23,672 bases of DNA from Desulfobulbaceae bacterium (GTDB taxonomy: Bacteria > Desulfobacterota > Desulfobulbia > Desulfobulbales > Desulfobulbaceae), in NCBI GenBank assembly GCA_003508005.1, contig DNUE01000081.1:1-23672 (forward strand), given 5' to 3'. The notes below the pieces were generated by a model. That model was given only the letters and a program-made list of their open reading frames with translations, searched no databases and had not been told where the DNA came from. Shown here one piece after another: positions 1 through 7,292 of this stretch (its first letter is position 1; each line of letters starts with the position of its first letter). The position numbers and the translations under genes are program-made.

Positions 1-487
1 TCTCTGCCGCCAGACCGACCTGCTGACCGCCGCGGCCCGGACCGGCCGGGCGGTGAACATCAAGAAAGGGCAGTTTGTCTCACCCTGGGACATGAAGTTT
101 GCCGTGGACAAGGTCCGCGCGGCGGGCGGCCACAACATCCTGCTTACCGAGCGGGGGAGCAGTTTCGGCTACAACAACCTGGTGGTGGACATGCGCGCCT
201 TCCCGGTGATGAGGGCTCTGGGCTGTCCGGTGATCTTTGACGCCACCCATAGCGTCCAGCTGCCTGGCGGTGCCGGAGGCAGTTCCGGCGGCCAGAGCGA
301 ATTCATCGCGCCGCTTGCCCGCGCCGCCATCGCCGCGGGCATTGACGGCCTGTTCATGGAAGTGCATCCCGACCCGGCAAGAGCCTTATGCGACGGCCCC
401 AATTCATGGCCACTGGACCGCGTTGCCCCCCTTTTGCGGCAACTGCTGGCGATCAGGGTCGCAGCCGGTGAGGCGATCGATGGCTGA
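1..487 (+). CDS. kdsA: 3-deoxy-8-phosphooctulonate synthase (KdsA), 5' partial
   Basis: The enzyme condenses phosphoenolpyruvate with D-arabinose-5-phosphate to give Kdo-8-phosphate, a cytosolic step in making the LPS inner core. Only the C-terminal 161 residues are in the window; the reading frame is open to the left edge, with the first full codon at base 2. Family hallmarks are visible: NIKKGQF followed by PWDM, LTERGSSFGYNNLVVDMR, FDATHSVQLPGG, and FMEVHPDPARALCDGPNSW. The His of DATHS, the Glu of EVHP and the Asp of CDGPN are the expected metal ligands. The N-terminal Asn/Cys that separates metal-free from metal-dependent enzymes lies outside the window. The TGA stop overlaps the kdsC start by 8 bp, so the two genes are probably translationally coupled. 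Identity is very secure. Confidence 0.96.
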   Translation, partial: LCRQTDLLTAAARTGRAVNIKKGQFVSPWDMKFAVDKVRAAGGHNILLTERGSSFGYNNLVVDMRAFPVMRALGCPVIFDATHSVQLPGGAGGSSGGQSEFIAPLARAAIAAGIDGLFMEVHPDPARALCDGPNSWPLDRVAPLLRQLLAIRVAAGEAIDG

Positions 488-1127
488 GCATGACCCCTGT
501 GCGGCCGGCATGGGTGACGGGGGCTACCCGTCGGACTGCGAGCTGACCCAGGGGTTGCTCGCCAGGTCCAGGGACGCTGGCCGGCCGGTGCCGCGGAGCG
601 AGGAATGGCTTAAGGTCCTGCCCAGGGCGGCGCAGGTGCGGTTGCTGCTGCTCGATGTGGACGGGGTGCTCACCGACGGAACCATCATCTATACCCCGGG
701 TGGCGGGGAGTCCAAGGGGTTTAACACCCAGGACGGCTTTGGCCTGAGGATGCTGCAGGAATGCGGGCTGGAGGTGGGGCTGATCACCGCCCGCCAGTCC
801 GAGGCAGTGACCCGCAGGGCCGCGGACCTGCACCTGAAATATGTCTATCAGGGTGCGGGCAGGAAAAATGAAGTCTACGAGAGTCTCCTGCGGCAGACCG
901 GGCTCCGCCCTCCACAGACGGCGTACATGGGTGACGACTGGCTGGACCTCCCGCTGCTGGCAAGGGTTGGCCTGGCGGCCGCGCCGGCGAACGCCGTGGT
1001 AGAGGTCCGGCAACGGGTGCATTATGTGACCGCCAGCAGCGGCGGCAGCGGTGCCGTGCGGGAAGTCTGTGAACTTATTCTTGAGGCGCGGGGCGAACTG
1101 GCCGCCCTGCTGCGTAAATATTCCTGA
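480..1127 (+). CDS. kdsC: 3-deoxy-D-manno-octulosonate-8-phosphate phosphatase (KdsC)
   Basis: A HAD-superfamily phosphatase that removes the phosphate from Kdo-8-P, directly after KdsA in the pathway. The catalytic DVDGVLTDG motif has Asp59 and Asp61, LITARQSEAV follows, and the metal-binding GDDWLDLP motif has Asp152/Asp153. I start it at ATG 480 because a GTGAGG ribosome site lies about 7 bases upstream and the start overlaps the kdsA end. This gives 215 residues, with about 50 residues before the catalytic core; the usual family length is roughly 170-190. A GTG at 588 would give 179 residues but has a poorer ribosome site. The TGA stop overlaps the lptC ATG (TGATG). Family and role are secure; the exact start is less so. 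Confidence 0.93.
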   Translation: MAEHDPCAAGMGDGGYPSDCELTQGLLARSRDAGRPVPRSEEWLKVLPRAAQVRLLLLDVDGVLTDGTIIYTPGGGESKGFNTQDGFGLRMLQECGLEVGLITARQSEAVTRRAADLHLKYVYQGAGRKNEVYESLLRQTGLRPPQTAYMGDDWLDLPLLARVGLAAAPANAVVEVRQRVHYVTASSGGSGAVREVCELILEARGELAALLRKYS

Positions 1128-1708
1128 TGCTGCACAATCCCCGCAATCTGCTCTGGCTGCTTCCCCTCTTGCTGTTGCTGACCAACCCGCTGTGGAAGCC
1201 CGAACTCACCAATTTTCTTCGGCCCCGCGGCGGACATGCCGTGCCGGAAATCAATCTGGAAGACAGCGAGCAGGAGCAGAACTTCATCATGGATTCCATT
1301 GCCATCACCATGTCCAGCGAGGGCAAGGTGGACTGGGTCGTAACGGCAGAGCAGGCGTATACCGGTGAAAGCGACAACGATATCGGCATGGTCGGCGTGG
1401 ACGCAACCTACACGGGCACGGACAAGGACCAGGAGAAGACCCGGATAACCAGCGCCAAGGGCAAGTATGATATCGGCAAGAGCTACCTGACGCTCATGGA
1501 GGATGTCGTCATTGACAAGCCTCTGTCCCGGCAGAGGCTGCTCACCGATCTGCTCCATTACTCCAACCACCGGAAGGTCGTCATCTGCCCGGAAAAGGTG
1601 GAACTGCTCGGGCCGGACTTCAGGATCCGGGCCGGTCGTCTCGAGTATAACCTGATCAGCCGCGGGTATGATTTCGGTAACCGGGTGCGGGTCGAGTTAG
1701 GGATTTAG
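1127..1708 (+). CDS. lptC: LPS export ABC transporter periplasmic protein LptC
   Basis: LptC is a bitopic inner-membrane protein that receives LPS from the LptBFG ATPase and passes it to LptA in the periplasmic bridge. The 193-residue product has one N-terminal hydrophobic segment (about residues 8-22, Leu-rich) and then a beta-rich periplasmic domain with repeated short strands, for example SIAITMSSEGKVDWVVTAEQ, TRITSAKGKYD and LMEDVVIDKP, as in LptC/OstA-like folds. Sequence identity in this family is low, so the call rests on fold-like pattern, length and position directly after kdsC, with a 1-base stop/start overlap. Unusually, no lptA or lptB follows; the next gene is dapL after a repeat-containing gap. 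Confidence 0.85.
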   Translation: MLHNPRNLLWLLPLLLLLTNPLWKPELTNFLRPRGGHAVPEINLEDSEQEQNFIMDSIAITMSSEGKVDWVVTAEQAYTGESDNDIGMVGVDATYTGTDKDQEKTRITSAKGKYDIGKSYLTLMEDVVIDKPLSRQRLLTDLLHYSNHRKVVICPEKVELLGPDFRIRAGRLEYNLISRGYDFGNRVRVELGI

Positions 1709-1870
1709 GTATTGAGGGGTTTAGACTGAAGGCTGCTAGGCTGAAGCACTTTGTTTTGTGTTTTGGCCGCAGGAAGCTTATCAGGGATGATCTCTGAATA
1801 TGAATTCCCCCGACAACCGTACTCTATACCTAATACCCTAAGAGCCTTCAGCCTAAAAGCCTAACAGTCA
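1705..1870. repeat. imperfect inverted-repeat block between lptC and dapL
   Basis: The left arm (about 1719-1740) reads GTTTAGACTGAAGGCTGCTAG. The right arm (about 1837-1862), on the other strand, reads CTTTTAGGCTGAAGGCTCTTAG. The two share a TTTAG-CTGAAGGCT core and are separated by about 95 bases. TAGGCTGAA recurs at 1737-1745, and the outer flanks also resemble each other inversely (GGTATTGAGG against CCTAATACCC). I see no reading frame inside. It may be a REP- or MITE-like element, or a degenerate tandem CTGAAGGCT repeat. No promoter for dapL is obvious in it. Confidence 0.55.
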
Positions 1871-1882
1871 AAGGATTTACCA

Positions 1883-3106
1883 ATGATTACCATCAATGAA
1901 AACTATCTGAAACTGCAGGCCTCCTATCTTTTTTCCGACATTGCCCGGCGGATTACAGCCTTTCAGGAGGCGCATCCGGACCGGCAGGTGATCCGGCTGG
2001 GGATCGGCGATGTGACGAGGGCCCTGCCCAAGGCGTGTATCGATGCCTTTCACCGGGCGGTGGACGAGATGGCCGTGGATGCTACGTTCCGGGGCTACGG
2101 TCCGGAACAGGGGTATGCATTTCTGCGCGAGGCAATCGCCCGCTACGACTTTCAGGCCCGGGGCGCTGAGATCACCGCGGACGAAGTCTTTATCTCGGAC
2201 GGGGCCAAGTGCGATACCGGCAACATTCAGGAACTCTTCTCTCCAGACTGCCGGATCGCCATTCCGGACCCGGTTTACCCGGTCTATCTCGATACCAATG
2301 TCATGGCGGGCAGAACAGGGATCTTTGCCGATGGTCGATATCAGGGTATCATATATCTTGATTCAACGCAGAAAAACAATTATGTCCCTGATCTTCCGAA
2401 TGAAGAGGTTGACCTTATTTATCTCTGCTTTCCCAATAATCCTACCGGCTCAACCATTACCAGGGAACAGTTGCAGGCCTGGGTGGACTTTGCCCGGGAG
2501 CACCGGGCCCTGATTCTGTTTGACGCAGCCTACGAGGCCTTTATCCGGGATGACTCGCTGCCCCATTCCATTTTTGAGATGGAAGGTGCCCGAGAGGTGG
2601 CCATCGAGTTCCGCTCCTTTTCCAAGAGCGCGGGCTTTACCGGGACCCGTTGCGCCTATACGGTGGTGCCCAGGGAGTGCATGGCCTATACCCGGCAGGG
2701 CGGGAGGCAGGCGGTGCATCCCTTGTGGAACCGCAGGCACTGCACCAAGTTCAACGGGGTGTCCTACCCGGTGCAGCGTGCCGCCGAAGCGGTATACAGT
2801 ACGGAGGGGCAGGCCCAGACCCGTGAACTGACGGACTATTACATGGGTAATGCCGCCTTGATTGCCAAGGCGGTGCAGGACCTCGGCTTTCACTTTGTCG
2901 GCGGCAAAAATGCCCCCTATATTTGGATAGGAAGCAAACGCGATTCATGGCAGTTTTTTGATCAACTGCTGAACGAGGCCGGGGTGGTCTGCACCCCTGG
3001 GGCGGGCTTTGGCAGGTGCGGCCAGGGCTATATCCGCCTGTCCGCGTTCAATTCCAGGGAGAATGTTGTCCTGGGCATGGAGCGCATCCGCCAGGCCCTG
3101 ACGTAG
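1883..3106 (+). CDS. dapL: LL-diaminopimelate aminotransferase (DapL)
   Basis: A PLP-dependent fold-type I aminotransferase that converts tetrahydrodipicolinate directly to LL-2,6-diaminopimelate using glutamate, bypassing the succinylase/acetylase branches of lysine and peptidoglycan precursor synthesis. The 407 residues match the usual DapL length. Visible signatures are RLGIGDVTRALP near the N-terminus, YGPEQGYAFLREAIA, ISDGAKCDTGNIQELF, PDPVYPVYLDTNVM, CFPNNPTGS, and the PLP-lysine motif FRSFSKSAGFTGTR with Lys248. The C-terminal part has APYIWI and PGAGFGRCGQGYIRLS. ATG 1883 has an AAAGGA site about 7 bases upstream. The gene appears monocistronic: a gap and repeat lie upstream and an opposing lipoprotein gene downstream. 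Confidence 0.97.
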   Translation: MITINENYLKLQASYLFSDIARRITAFQEAHPDRQVIRLGIGDVTRALPKACIDAFHRAVDEMAVDATFRGYGPEQGYAFLREAIARYDFQARGAEITADEVFISDGAKCDTGNIQELFSPDCRIAIPDPVYPVYLDTNVMAGRTGIFADGRYQGIIYLDSTQKNNYVPDLPNEEVDLIYLCFPNNPTGSTITREQLQAWVDFAREHRALILFDAAYEAFIRDDSLPHSIFEMEGAREVAIEFRSFSKSAGFTGTRCAYTVVPRECMAYTRQGGRQAVHPLWNRRHCTKFNGVSYPVQRAAEAVYSTEGQAQTRELTDYYMGNAALIAKAVQDLGFHFVGGKNAPYIWIGSKRDSWQFFDQLLNEAGVVCTPGAGFGRCGQGYIRLSAFNSRENVVLGMERIRQALT

Positions 3107-3164
3107 CTGCATTTACGACGGGCAAGCTGACGATTTCCTTTCCGGGCAGGATACCTCGAGAGGA

Positions 3165-3866
3165 TCACTTTGTGCCGGCGTGGTTCTGTGGGATATTTGC
3201 CATCATCCTTTCGGCGATGGTCCGGGCGGCATCGTAAAACATCAGACCCTTTTCAGTAAAGGTTTCGCTGGACATAAATACCTCTTCGTAGCCCTCCCAG
3301 GCGATCTCTCCCTCACGGCCGTCCCAGAACTGCAGAAAAATACGCAGGTTCGCTCTTTTGGTCTCTAAGACGCGAAGCCCGAACGCCCCGAAACGTTGGG
3401 TGCTCCCCTGCTGAAAACCGGAGAGCTTCAGTTGTGCCAGGTAGCGGGTACCCGTCAGGTCGCTGATTTTTTTCAGCGCGGGACGGGAAAAGATGCCAGT
3501 GTCCGCATAATCCTCATACATTGCCTTGTATTCTGCGAGCATCTGGGCGCGGTTAAGGGCGCCCAAGGTTTCCGGCAGGGTGACCACCCGCATGTCCGGA
3601 TGCTTTTCCTGCAGGACCTGGGCAAAGGTCAGGGCGAGGGCCTGGCGGTCCTGTTCCTGGCCGGTAATGGAGGAAGGGGTGATAAAGGCGATGCCATGCT
3701 CCCGCAGGTCCTCGATGGTCAGGTTAAAATTACGGTGTTCCTGGGTCGTATAGACCGAGTGAAAGCAACCGCCCAGAAGGATGGAGGAGAACAACAGTAC
3801 CAGGAGCAGGGAATGGCAACCTGACAGAGGGGGTCTGTCTGGCGAGGTATCGTTATTCAGGATCAT
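3165..3866 (-). CDS. putative lipoprotein of unknown family
   Basis: I do not recognise the family. With the start at complement 3866 the product has 233 residues: a signal peptide with a hydrophobic stretch (SLLLVLLFSSILLGG) ending in a lipobox with Cys34, followed by Phe, which favours outer-membrane sorting over inner-membrane retention. The mature part looks globular, mixed alpha/beta, with no transmembrane segment. It contains GIAFITPSSITGQEQDRQALALTF, then ISDLTGTRYLAQLKLSGFQ and an aromatic-rich LQFWDGREGEIAWEGYEEVF region. This order resembles small lipoproteins that assemble a nucleotide-binding-like alpha/beta domain, but I cannot name a function. Starts at 3878 or 3935 are possible in the same frame; 3866 was chosen because GGAACA sits just before it. 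A likely promoter is at 3983-4012. Confidence 0.72.
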   Translation of the reverse strand: MILNNDTSPDRPPLSGCHSLLLVLLFSSILLGGCFHSVYTTQEHRNFNLTIEDLREHGIAFITPSSITGQEQDRQALALTFAQVLQEKHPDMRVVTLPETLGALNRAQMLAEYKAMYEDYADTGIFSRPALKKISDLTGTRYLAQLKLSGFQQGSTQRFGAFGLRVLETKRANLRIFLQFWDGREGEIAWEGYEEVFMSSETFTEKGLMFYDAARTIAERMMANIPQNHAGTK

Positions 3867-3982
3867 GGGCTGTTCCATTGAAGAAGGGATGATGAACGCA
3901 TGGTGCAATTGGGGCTTTTTTCTTGGCCATCTCATTTGATGCCCATGGCGGGATCATCGAGGAAAGATGATATACTGATTAT

Positions 3983-4012
3983 AGTATAGGCGGTCAGGGG
4001 GAGGAAAGTCAA
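3983..4012 (-). promoter_or_regulatory. sigma70-like promoter for the lipoprotein gene
   Basis: On the minus strand TTGACT (4007-4012) and TATACT (3983-3988) are separated by 18 bases. TATACT and its inverse AGTATA also form a 6-bp inverted repeat around 3971-3988, which could be an operator or an accident of AT-rich sequence. The predicted transcript start is near 3976, giving a leader of about 110 bases to the chosen start codon. Confidence 0.5.
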
Positions 4013-4031
4013 TTCACAAGCACGCGGCTGT

Positions 4032-4061
4032 AAAAGGAGGTATTCATCGGTTACTGCTCCT
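4032..4061 (-). terminator. possible weak terminator after mutM
   Basis: Read on the minus strand, AGGAG-CA-GTA pairs with TAC-CTCCT around a 9-base loop and is followed by four Ts. The stem is short and has a two-base bulge, so this is only a candidate end for the PPTase-mutM transcript. Confidence 0.28.
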
Positions 4062-4129
4062 GTCGACAGTATAGGGAAGGTTGTTGCCGAATTCGGTATT
4101 ATGATGTTTTCCGAGGAACAGATTACCGC

Positions 4130-4966
4130 TCAGGATCGGACCTGGCAGACTGGACAGAAATAAGTGGCCCTGCCGCTGACCGTTGTCCGGACAATTGTTT
4201 GCCTGCATTTTCGGCACCTTTGCCCCTGACGCTTGTAGACTCTGAACTGCAGCTGAAAGTAGCCGGGATGACCGCTGGCGCCGAGAAAATCGGCAATGGT
4301 GGAGCCTCCTGCCCGGATGGCCGCCCGGAGTATCCTGCGGCTGGCCGCCACGATCGTTTTCCACTGCGCCTGGCTGACGCGGCTGGCCGGAACAAGGGGG
4401 TGAAGCCCGGCGGCAAAGAGGATTTCATTGGCATAGATGTTGCCGATTCCGGCAATAATCCTGGAATCCATCAGCAGGGTCTTGACTCCCTGGTTCCGCG
4501 ATCTGCTCTGGGCCAGCAGATATTCAGCGCTCAGGTCCGATCCCAGCGGTTCCACCCCGAGCTGGGCATCAAAGGTTCTCTCCCGCTGCAACGCCTCAGC
4601 CGCCGGCCACAACAGAACGCTGCCGAACCGGCGGGCATCGTTGAAGCGCAGTTCCATGTCTGTATCAAGGGCGAGGCACAGATGGTCATGCCGGGCCCGG
4701 GGCGTGGTTGCGGGAAGCAGGCTCAACTTGCCGCTCATTCCCAGGTGAATGACGAGGGTGGCACCGCTGGTCAGGCGGAAGAGAAGATATTTGGCCCGCC
4801 GGTCAATGGTCCTGATCGTGGCGCCCAGCAGATGCCGGTTCAGGAGCTGCGGCGGGACCTCTGCGCGCAGCCGTTTGCTGCTGCGTGCTGTCTTGATTAT
4901 CCGGCAACCGGGCAGGGCGGGCAGCAATCCCTGCCGGGTGACCTCGACCTCCGGCAGTTCAGGCAT
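4130..4966 (-). CDS. mutM: formamidopyrimidine-DNA glycosylase (MutM/Fpg)
   Basis: A bifunctional base-excision repair enzyme that removes 8-oxoguanine and formamidopyrimidines and nicks the abasic site by beta,delta-elimination. The start at complement 4966 gives the canonical MPELPEVE N-terminus, in which Pro2 becomes the catalytic N-terminal nucleophile and Glu3 is the general acid. A longer frame runs to 5080, but that extension is only the shadow of the upstream gene. Lys59 lies in DRRAKYLL. NQGVKTLLMD and GIGNIYANEILF mark the helix-two-turn-helix domain. The C-terminal zinc finger has Cys251, Cys254, Cys271 and Cys274, with catalytic Arg266 in GRATYFCPVC. Length is 278, normal for the family. 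It overlaps the end of the PPTase gene by 8 bp. Confidence 0.97.
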   Translation of the reverse strand: MPELPEVEVTRQGLLPALPGCRIIKTARSSKRLRAEVPPQLLNRHLLGATIRTIDRRAKYLLFRLTSGATLVIHLGMSGKLSLLPATTPRARHDHLCLALDTDMELRFNDARRFGSVLLWPAAEALQRERTFDAQLGVEPLGSDLSAEYLLAQSRSRNQGVKTLLMDSRIIAGIGNIYANEILFAAGLHPLVPASRVSQAQWKTIVAASRRILRAAIRAGGSTIADFLGASGHPGYFQLQFRVYKRQGQRCRKCRQTIVRTTVSGRATYFCPVCQVRS

Positions 4967-5771
4967 GGAGCGTATCCATGGTATAGGCCAGAAAATAGTC
5001 ATCCAGGGCCATGGCGGCGATTTCGGCCGGCCGGCCGAAATCGCCCGGATACCGCAACCGGAGGACAGGGTTGCGGGCACTGGTGAGGGATTGGAGGGTT
5101 ACGCCCCGGAAGACCACAGGCTGGTCATGGAGCAGCCCTTTTTTCAATGCTTCCTTGGCGGCCCAGAGAAGGGTCAGGCGCTGGCTTTCGTCCAGCGTCG
5201 GAAGGCCTTCCTGGAGCAGCATGACCTCGGCCGGCTCGGAAAAACGATCAGCCACCCGGACAGTCTGCCCGGTTGTTTTCTGGAGGTCGATTCCGCAGGC
5301 CCCGGCATGGGCAGCCATGGCCACGGCATAGCGGCCACTGTGGGAGATGGAAACTGCCGGCAGGGACCAGGCCGGCAGGGACGGGCAGGAAAGAATGGGG
5401 GCGCCGTTTGGCGCCGGCAGAACCGAGAGCGCGGACATGGTGATGGGCACTGGCGGGACGGCAAGGTGCAGGACAGCGAATTTGCAGGTCAGCCTGCCTC
5501 CCAGCCACTCGCATTGCCGCTTGGAATAGGGGTATTCGGCATAGCGGGTCTGTTCCTCCGGGCTCAGCAGGGAGGAAGGGGATTGCCCTGCCTGCTGGGC
5601 GGCCATGCGTTCGGTTAGGACAGCGAGATCAAGCAGGGCCAGGCATGCAGGCGGCTCTGCCGGTATTCGGGTGAAACGCAAGGCGAGGCCGGGGAGCAGC
5701 TCCTCTTCTTCGTTGAAAAAAGAGGTAATTGTGGTCCCGTCACGCCCCGCTTCTGGAGATTTTCTTGTCAT
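4959..5771 (-). CDS. 4'-phosphopantetheinyl transferase superfamily protein (Sfp-type)
   Basis: Transfers the 4'-phosphopantetheine arm of CoA to a Ser of carrier proteins. The 270-residue product has the Sfp-type motif order: GGRLTCKFAV (91-100), VSISHS (140-145), CGIDLQ (159-164) and LWAAKEALKKG (202-212). The magnesium-binding GIDxE motif reads GIDLQ, with Gln164 in the place usually taken by Glu, while Asp162 and Glu207 are kept. The carrier substrate is unknown; no polyketide, peptide synthetase or acyl-carrier gene is nearby. Residues 243-252 are encoded inside a perfect 30-bp palindrome. The start at complement 5771 has no clear ribosome site. It is probably the first gene of a two-gene unit with mutM. 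Confidence 0.85.
   Translation of the reverse strand: MTRKSPEAGRDGTTITSFFNEEEELLPGLALRFTRIPAEPPACLALLDLAVLTERMAAQQAGQSPSSLLSPEEQTRYAEYPYSKRQCEWLGGRLTCKFAVLHLAVPPVPITMSALSVLPAPNGAPILSCPSLPAWSLPAVSISHSGRYAVAMAAHAGACGIDLQKTTGQTVRVADRFSEPAEVMLLQEGLPTLDESQRLTLLWAAKEALKKGLLHDQPVVFRGVTLQSLTSARNPVLRLRYPGDFGRPAEIAAMALDDYFLAYTMDTLHA
5016..5045. repeat. perfect 30-bp palindrome inside the PPTase gene
   Basis: GGCGATTTCGGCCGG followed immediately by its exact reverse complement, with no spacer. It contains the eight-base palindrome GGCCGGCC at its centre and encodes residues 243-252 of the phosphopantetheinyl transferase on the minus strand. Confidence 0.95.
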
Positions 5772-5930
5772 AGCACGAGGGTGAAGTATAATGCCGCTAA
5801 CAATACCTTATCCCGGGTCACGCAGCCATGATTGTCGGATCAGCAAAAAATGCGATTCGACGCCGGCAGGCTCAATAGTGAAATCATAGCGGCGGGTGGT
5901 CTGTTTTTTCACTTTTATTGTGAGGTTGTC

Positions 5931-6563
5931 ATGATTGCACTGAGCGATATTACCTCATTTGACGTCATTGTTGTTCTTCTTTTTCTCCTCCTTCTCATTC
6001 GCGGCACCTGGATCGGCTTCATGCGGCAACTGGCCTTTTTTCTGGCCCTGATTGGCAGTTATCTGCTTGCCGGCCAGTATACGGGCCAGATGATGCCCTA
6101 TGTGGATACGTTTATTGAGAGCCCCAAGGCGGTCTTTTTTGTCAGTTTCGGGCTGCTTTTTCTGGTGAGCGCCATTGTTCTGGTGCTGATCGGCAAAATG
6201 CTCTCTCTGGTCATGGAGATTGCCCTGGTCAACTGGTTTGACCGGACACTGGGGTTCCTCCTTGGCCTGGTTAAAGCGGTGTTTGTCACCTCCTTTCTGT
6301 ATATGGCCATGAGTTCCAGCATGATTTCCGCCAACGAACTGCTGGAAAAATCGCTGACCTCCCCCTATCTGGCTCGTGGGGCCGAAGAGGTGCGCAGGAT
6401 CATTGCCGACCCTGAATTGAAAGAGCTTTTTCTCGCCAAAGTGCCGGCGATCATTCGCGATCTGGTCCCGGACGTTACGGGGGAGAAAGCACCGGAGGCC
6501 AGCCGGCCAGGTACGCAGGAAGCAACCCCGCCGGCAGGAGAACCGCCTGGCGACAAAGGCTGA
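5931..6563 (+). CDS. cvpA: CvpA family membrane protein
   Basis: A small inner-membrane protein of the CvpA (colicin V production) family; the molecular role in most bacteria is unsettled, with links to envelope homeostasis. The start at ATG 5931 has GAGG 6 bases upstream; a longer in-frame TTG start at 5832 is less likely. The 210 residues hold four predicted membrane spans near 11-23, 31-49, 67-88 and 107-127. The family-typical WFDRTLGFLLGLVKAVFV stretch lies at the fourth span, and a charged region with LTSPYLARGAEEVRRI follows. The last 30 or so residues are rich in Pro, Gly and Glu and look disordered. It converges with the glycosyltransferase gene only 6 bp away. Confidence 0.86.
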   Translation: MIALSDITSFDVIVVLLFLLLLIRGTWIGFMRQLAFFLALIGSYLLAGQYTGQMMPYVDTFIESPKAVFFVSFGLLFLVSAIVLVLIGKMLSLVMEIALVNWFDRTLGFLLGLVKAVFVTSFLYMAMSSSMISANELLEKSLTSPYLARGAEEVRRIIADPELKELFLAKVPAIIRDLVPDVTGEKAPEASRPGTQEATPPAGEPPGDKG

Positions 6564-6565
6564 CC

Positions 6566-6583
6566 GGGATCATTGCCGATCCC
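6566..6583 (+). terminator. hairpin at the cvpA / glycosyltransferase junction
   Basis: GGGATC and GATCCC form a 6-bp stem around a six-base loop, 2 bases after the cvpA stop and overlapping the stop of the opposing gene. It is followed on the plus strand by TTCCTTT, so it may be a weak terminator for cvpA. Confidence 0.33.
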
Positions 6584-7292
6584 TTCCTTTGCCGTTCTGA
6601 CCGGTGTAGAATCGCCGCAGGGTGTGCGGCTGGAGCCCGCATGCCGCGCCGAGCAGCATCAGCTGGTTGCGCAGGGTGGTGCGGATCAGGCCCAGACTCT
6701 GCCAGCGACGTGCCGAGGTGATGACCGTTGCGGGAGCTATGCGGATGCTGCCGAACCGCTTGAGCCGGCGGAGCAATGCTACATCCTCCATGATCGGCTG
6801 CGGGGGAACCCCGCCGGCCTGGCGAAGGACAGAGTTGCGGACAAAGATGGCCTGGTCGCCGTAGGGCATCTGCAGGAATCGGGAGCGCAGATTTGCCCCC
6901 CATTCGATGCAGCGGTAGCCGGTTCCCCGGGCGTCTATTTTCAGGCGAAAGGCCCCGGCCGCCGTTTGCGGCAGGGCCAGGACCGCATGCATCTGGTCCG
7001 CAAAATTATCAGGCAGCAGGGTGTCGGCGTGCAGAAAGAGAAGCACCTCACGGGTGGCCAGTTCCGCGCCGCGGTTGAGCTGTCCGCCTCGCCCCGGCTC
7101 AGTCTGGATCAACTGGACCCCATGGCGCCGGGCGCAGGCCACGGTCTGGTCAGCGCTGCCGCCGTCCACCACGATGATTTCGATACCAGGACGGCCCTGC
7201 AGCCATTTCAGCAGGCGGTCCAGGTTGTCCTCCTCATTGAGGGTCGGGATAATGACGGAGATGCTGAAGGTCTTCCGGTCGGTCGATGTCAT
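6570..7292 (-). CDS. family 2 glycosyltransferase, TIGR04283-like
   Basis: A GT-A fold glycosyltransferase predicted to use a nucleotide-sugar donor. The 240-residue product has SVIIPTLNEEDNLDRLL near the N-terminus, IIVVDGGSADQT (donor site), FLHADTLLPDNF (the DxD-equivalent), YGDQAIFVRN, and PIMEDVALLRRLKRFG (acceptor-side acidic motif). There is no membrane segment. This is the pattern of the TIGR04283 family, named for arsenosugar biosynthesis because of its genomic neighbours elsewhere. Here no arsenic methyltransferase or other arsenosugar gene is visible, so the substrate is open. It follows the TIGR04282-like gene, whose end overlaps its start by 59 bp. The pairing itself is typical of both families. 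Confidence 0.85.
   Translation of the reverse strand: MTSTDRKTFSISVIIPTLNEEDNLDRLLKWLQGRPGIEIIVVDGGSADQTVACARRHGVQLIQTEPGRGGQLNRGAELATREVLLFLHADTLLPDNFADQMHAVLALPQTAAGAFRLKIDARGTGYRCIEWGANLRSRFLQMPYGDQAIFVRNSVLRQAGGVPPQPIMEDVALLRRLKRFGSIRIAPATVITSARRWQSLGLIRTTLRNQLMLLGAACGLQPHTLRRFYTGQNGKGRDRQ

Noticed and set aside
4967..5080. N-terminal extension of MutM by 38 residues
   Set aside because: MutM needs its Pro2 at the mature N-terminus for catalysis, so the start must be the MPELPEVE codon at complement 4966.
5832..5930. N-terminal extension of CvpA from a TTG codon
   Set aside because: The ATG at 5931 has a better ribosome site and gives the normal family N-terminus just before the first membrane span.
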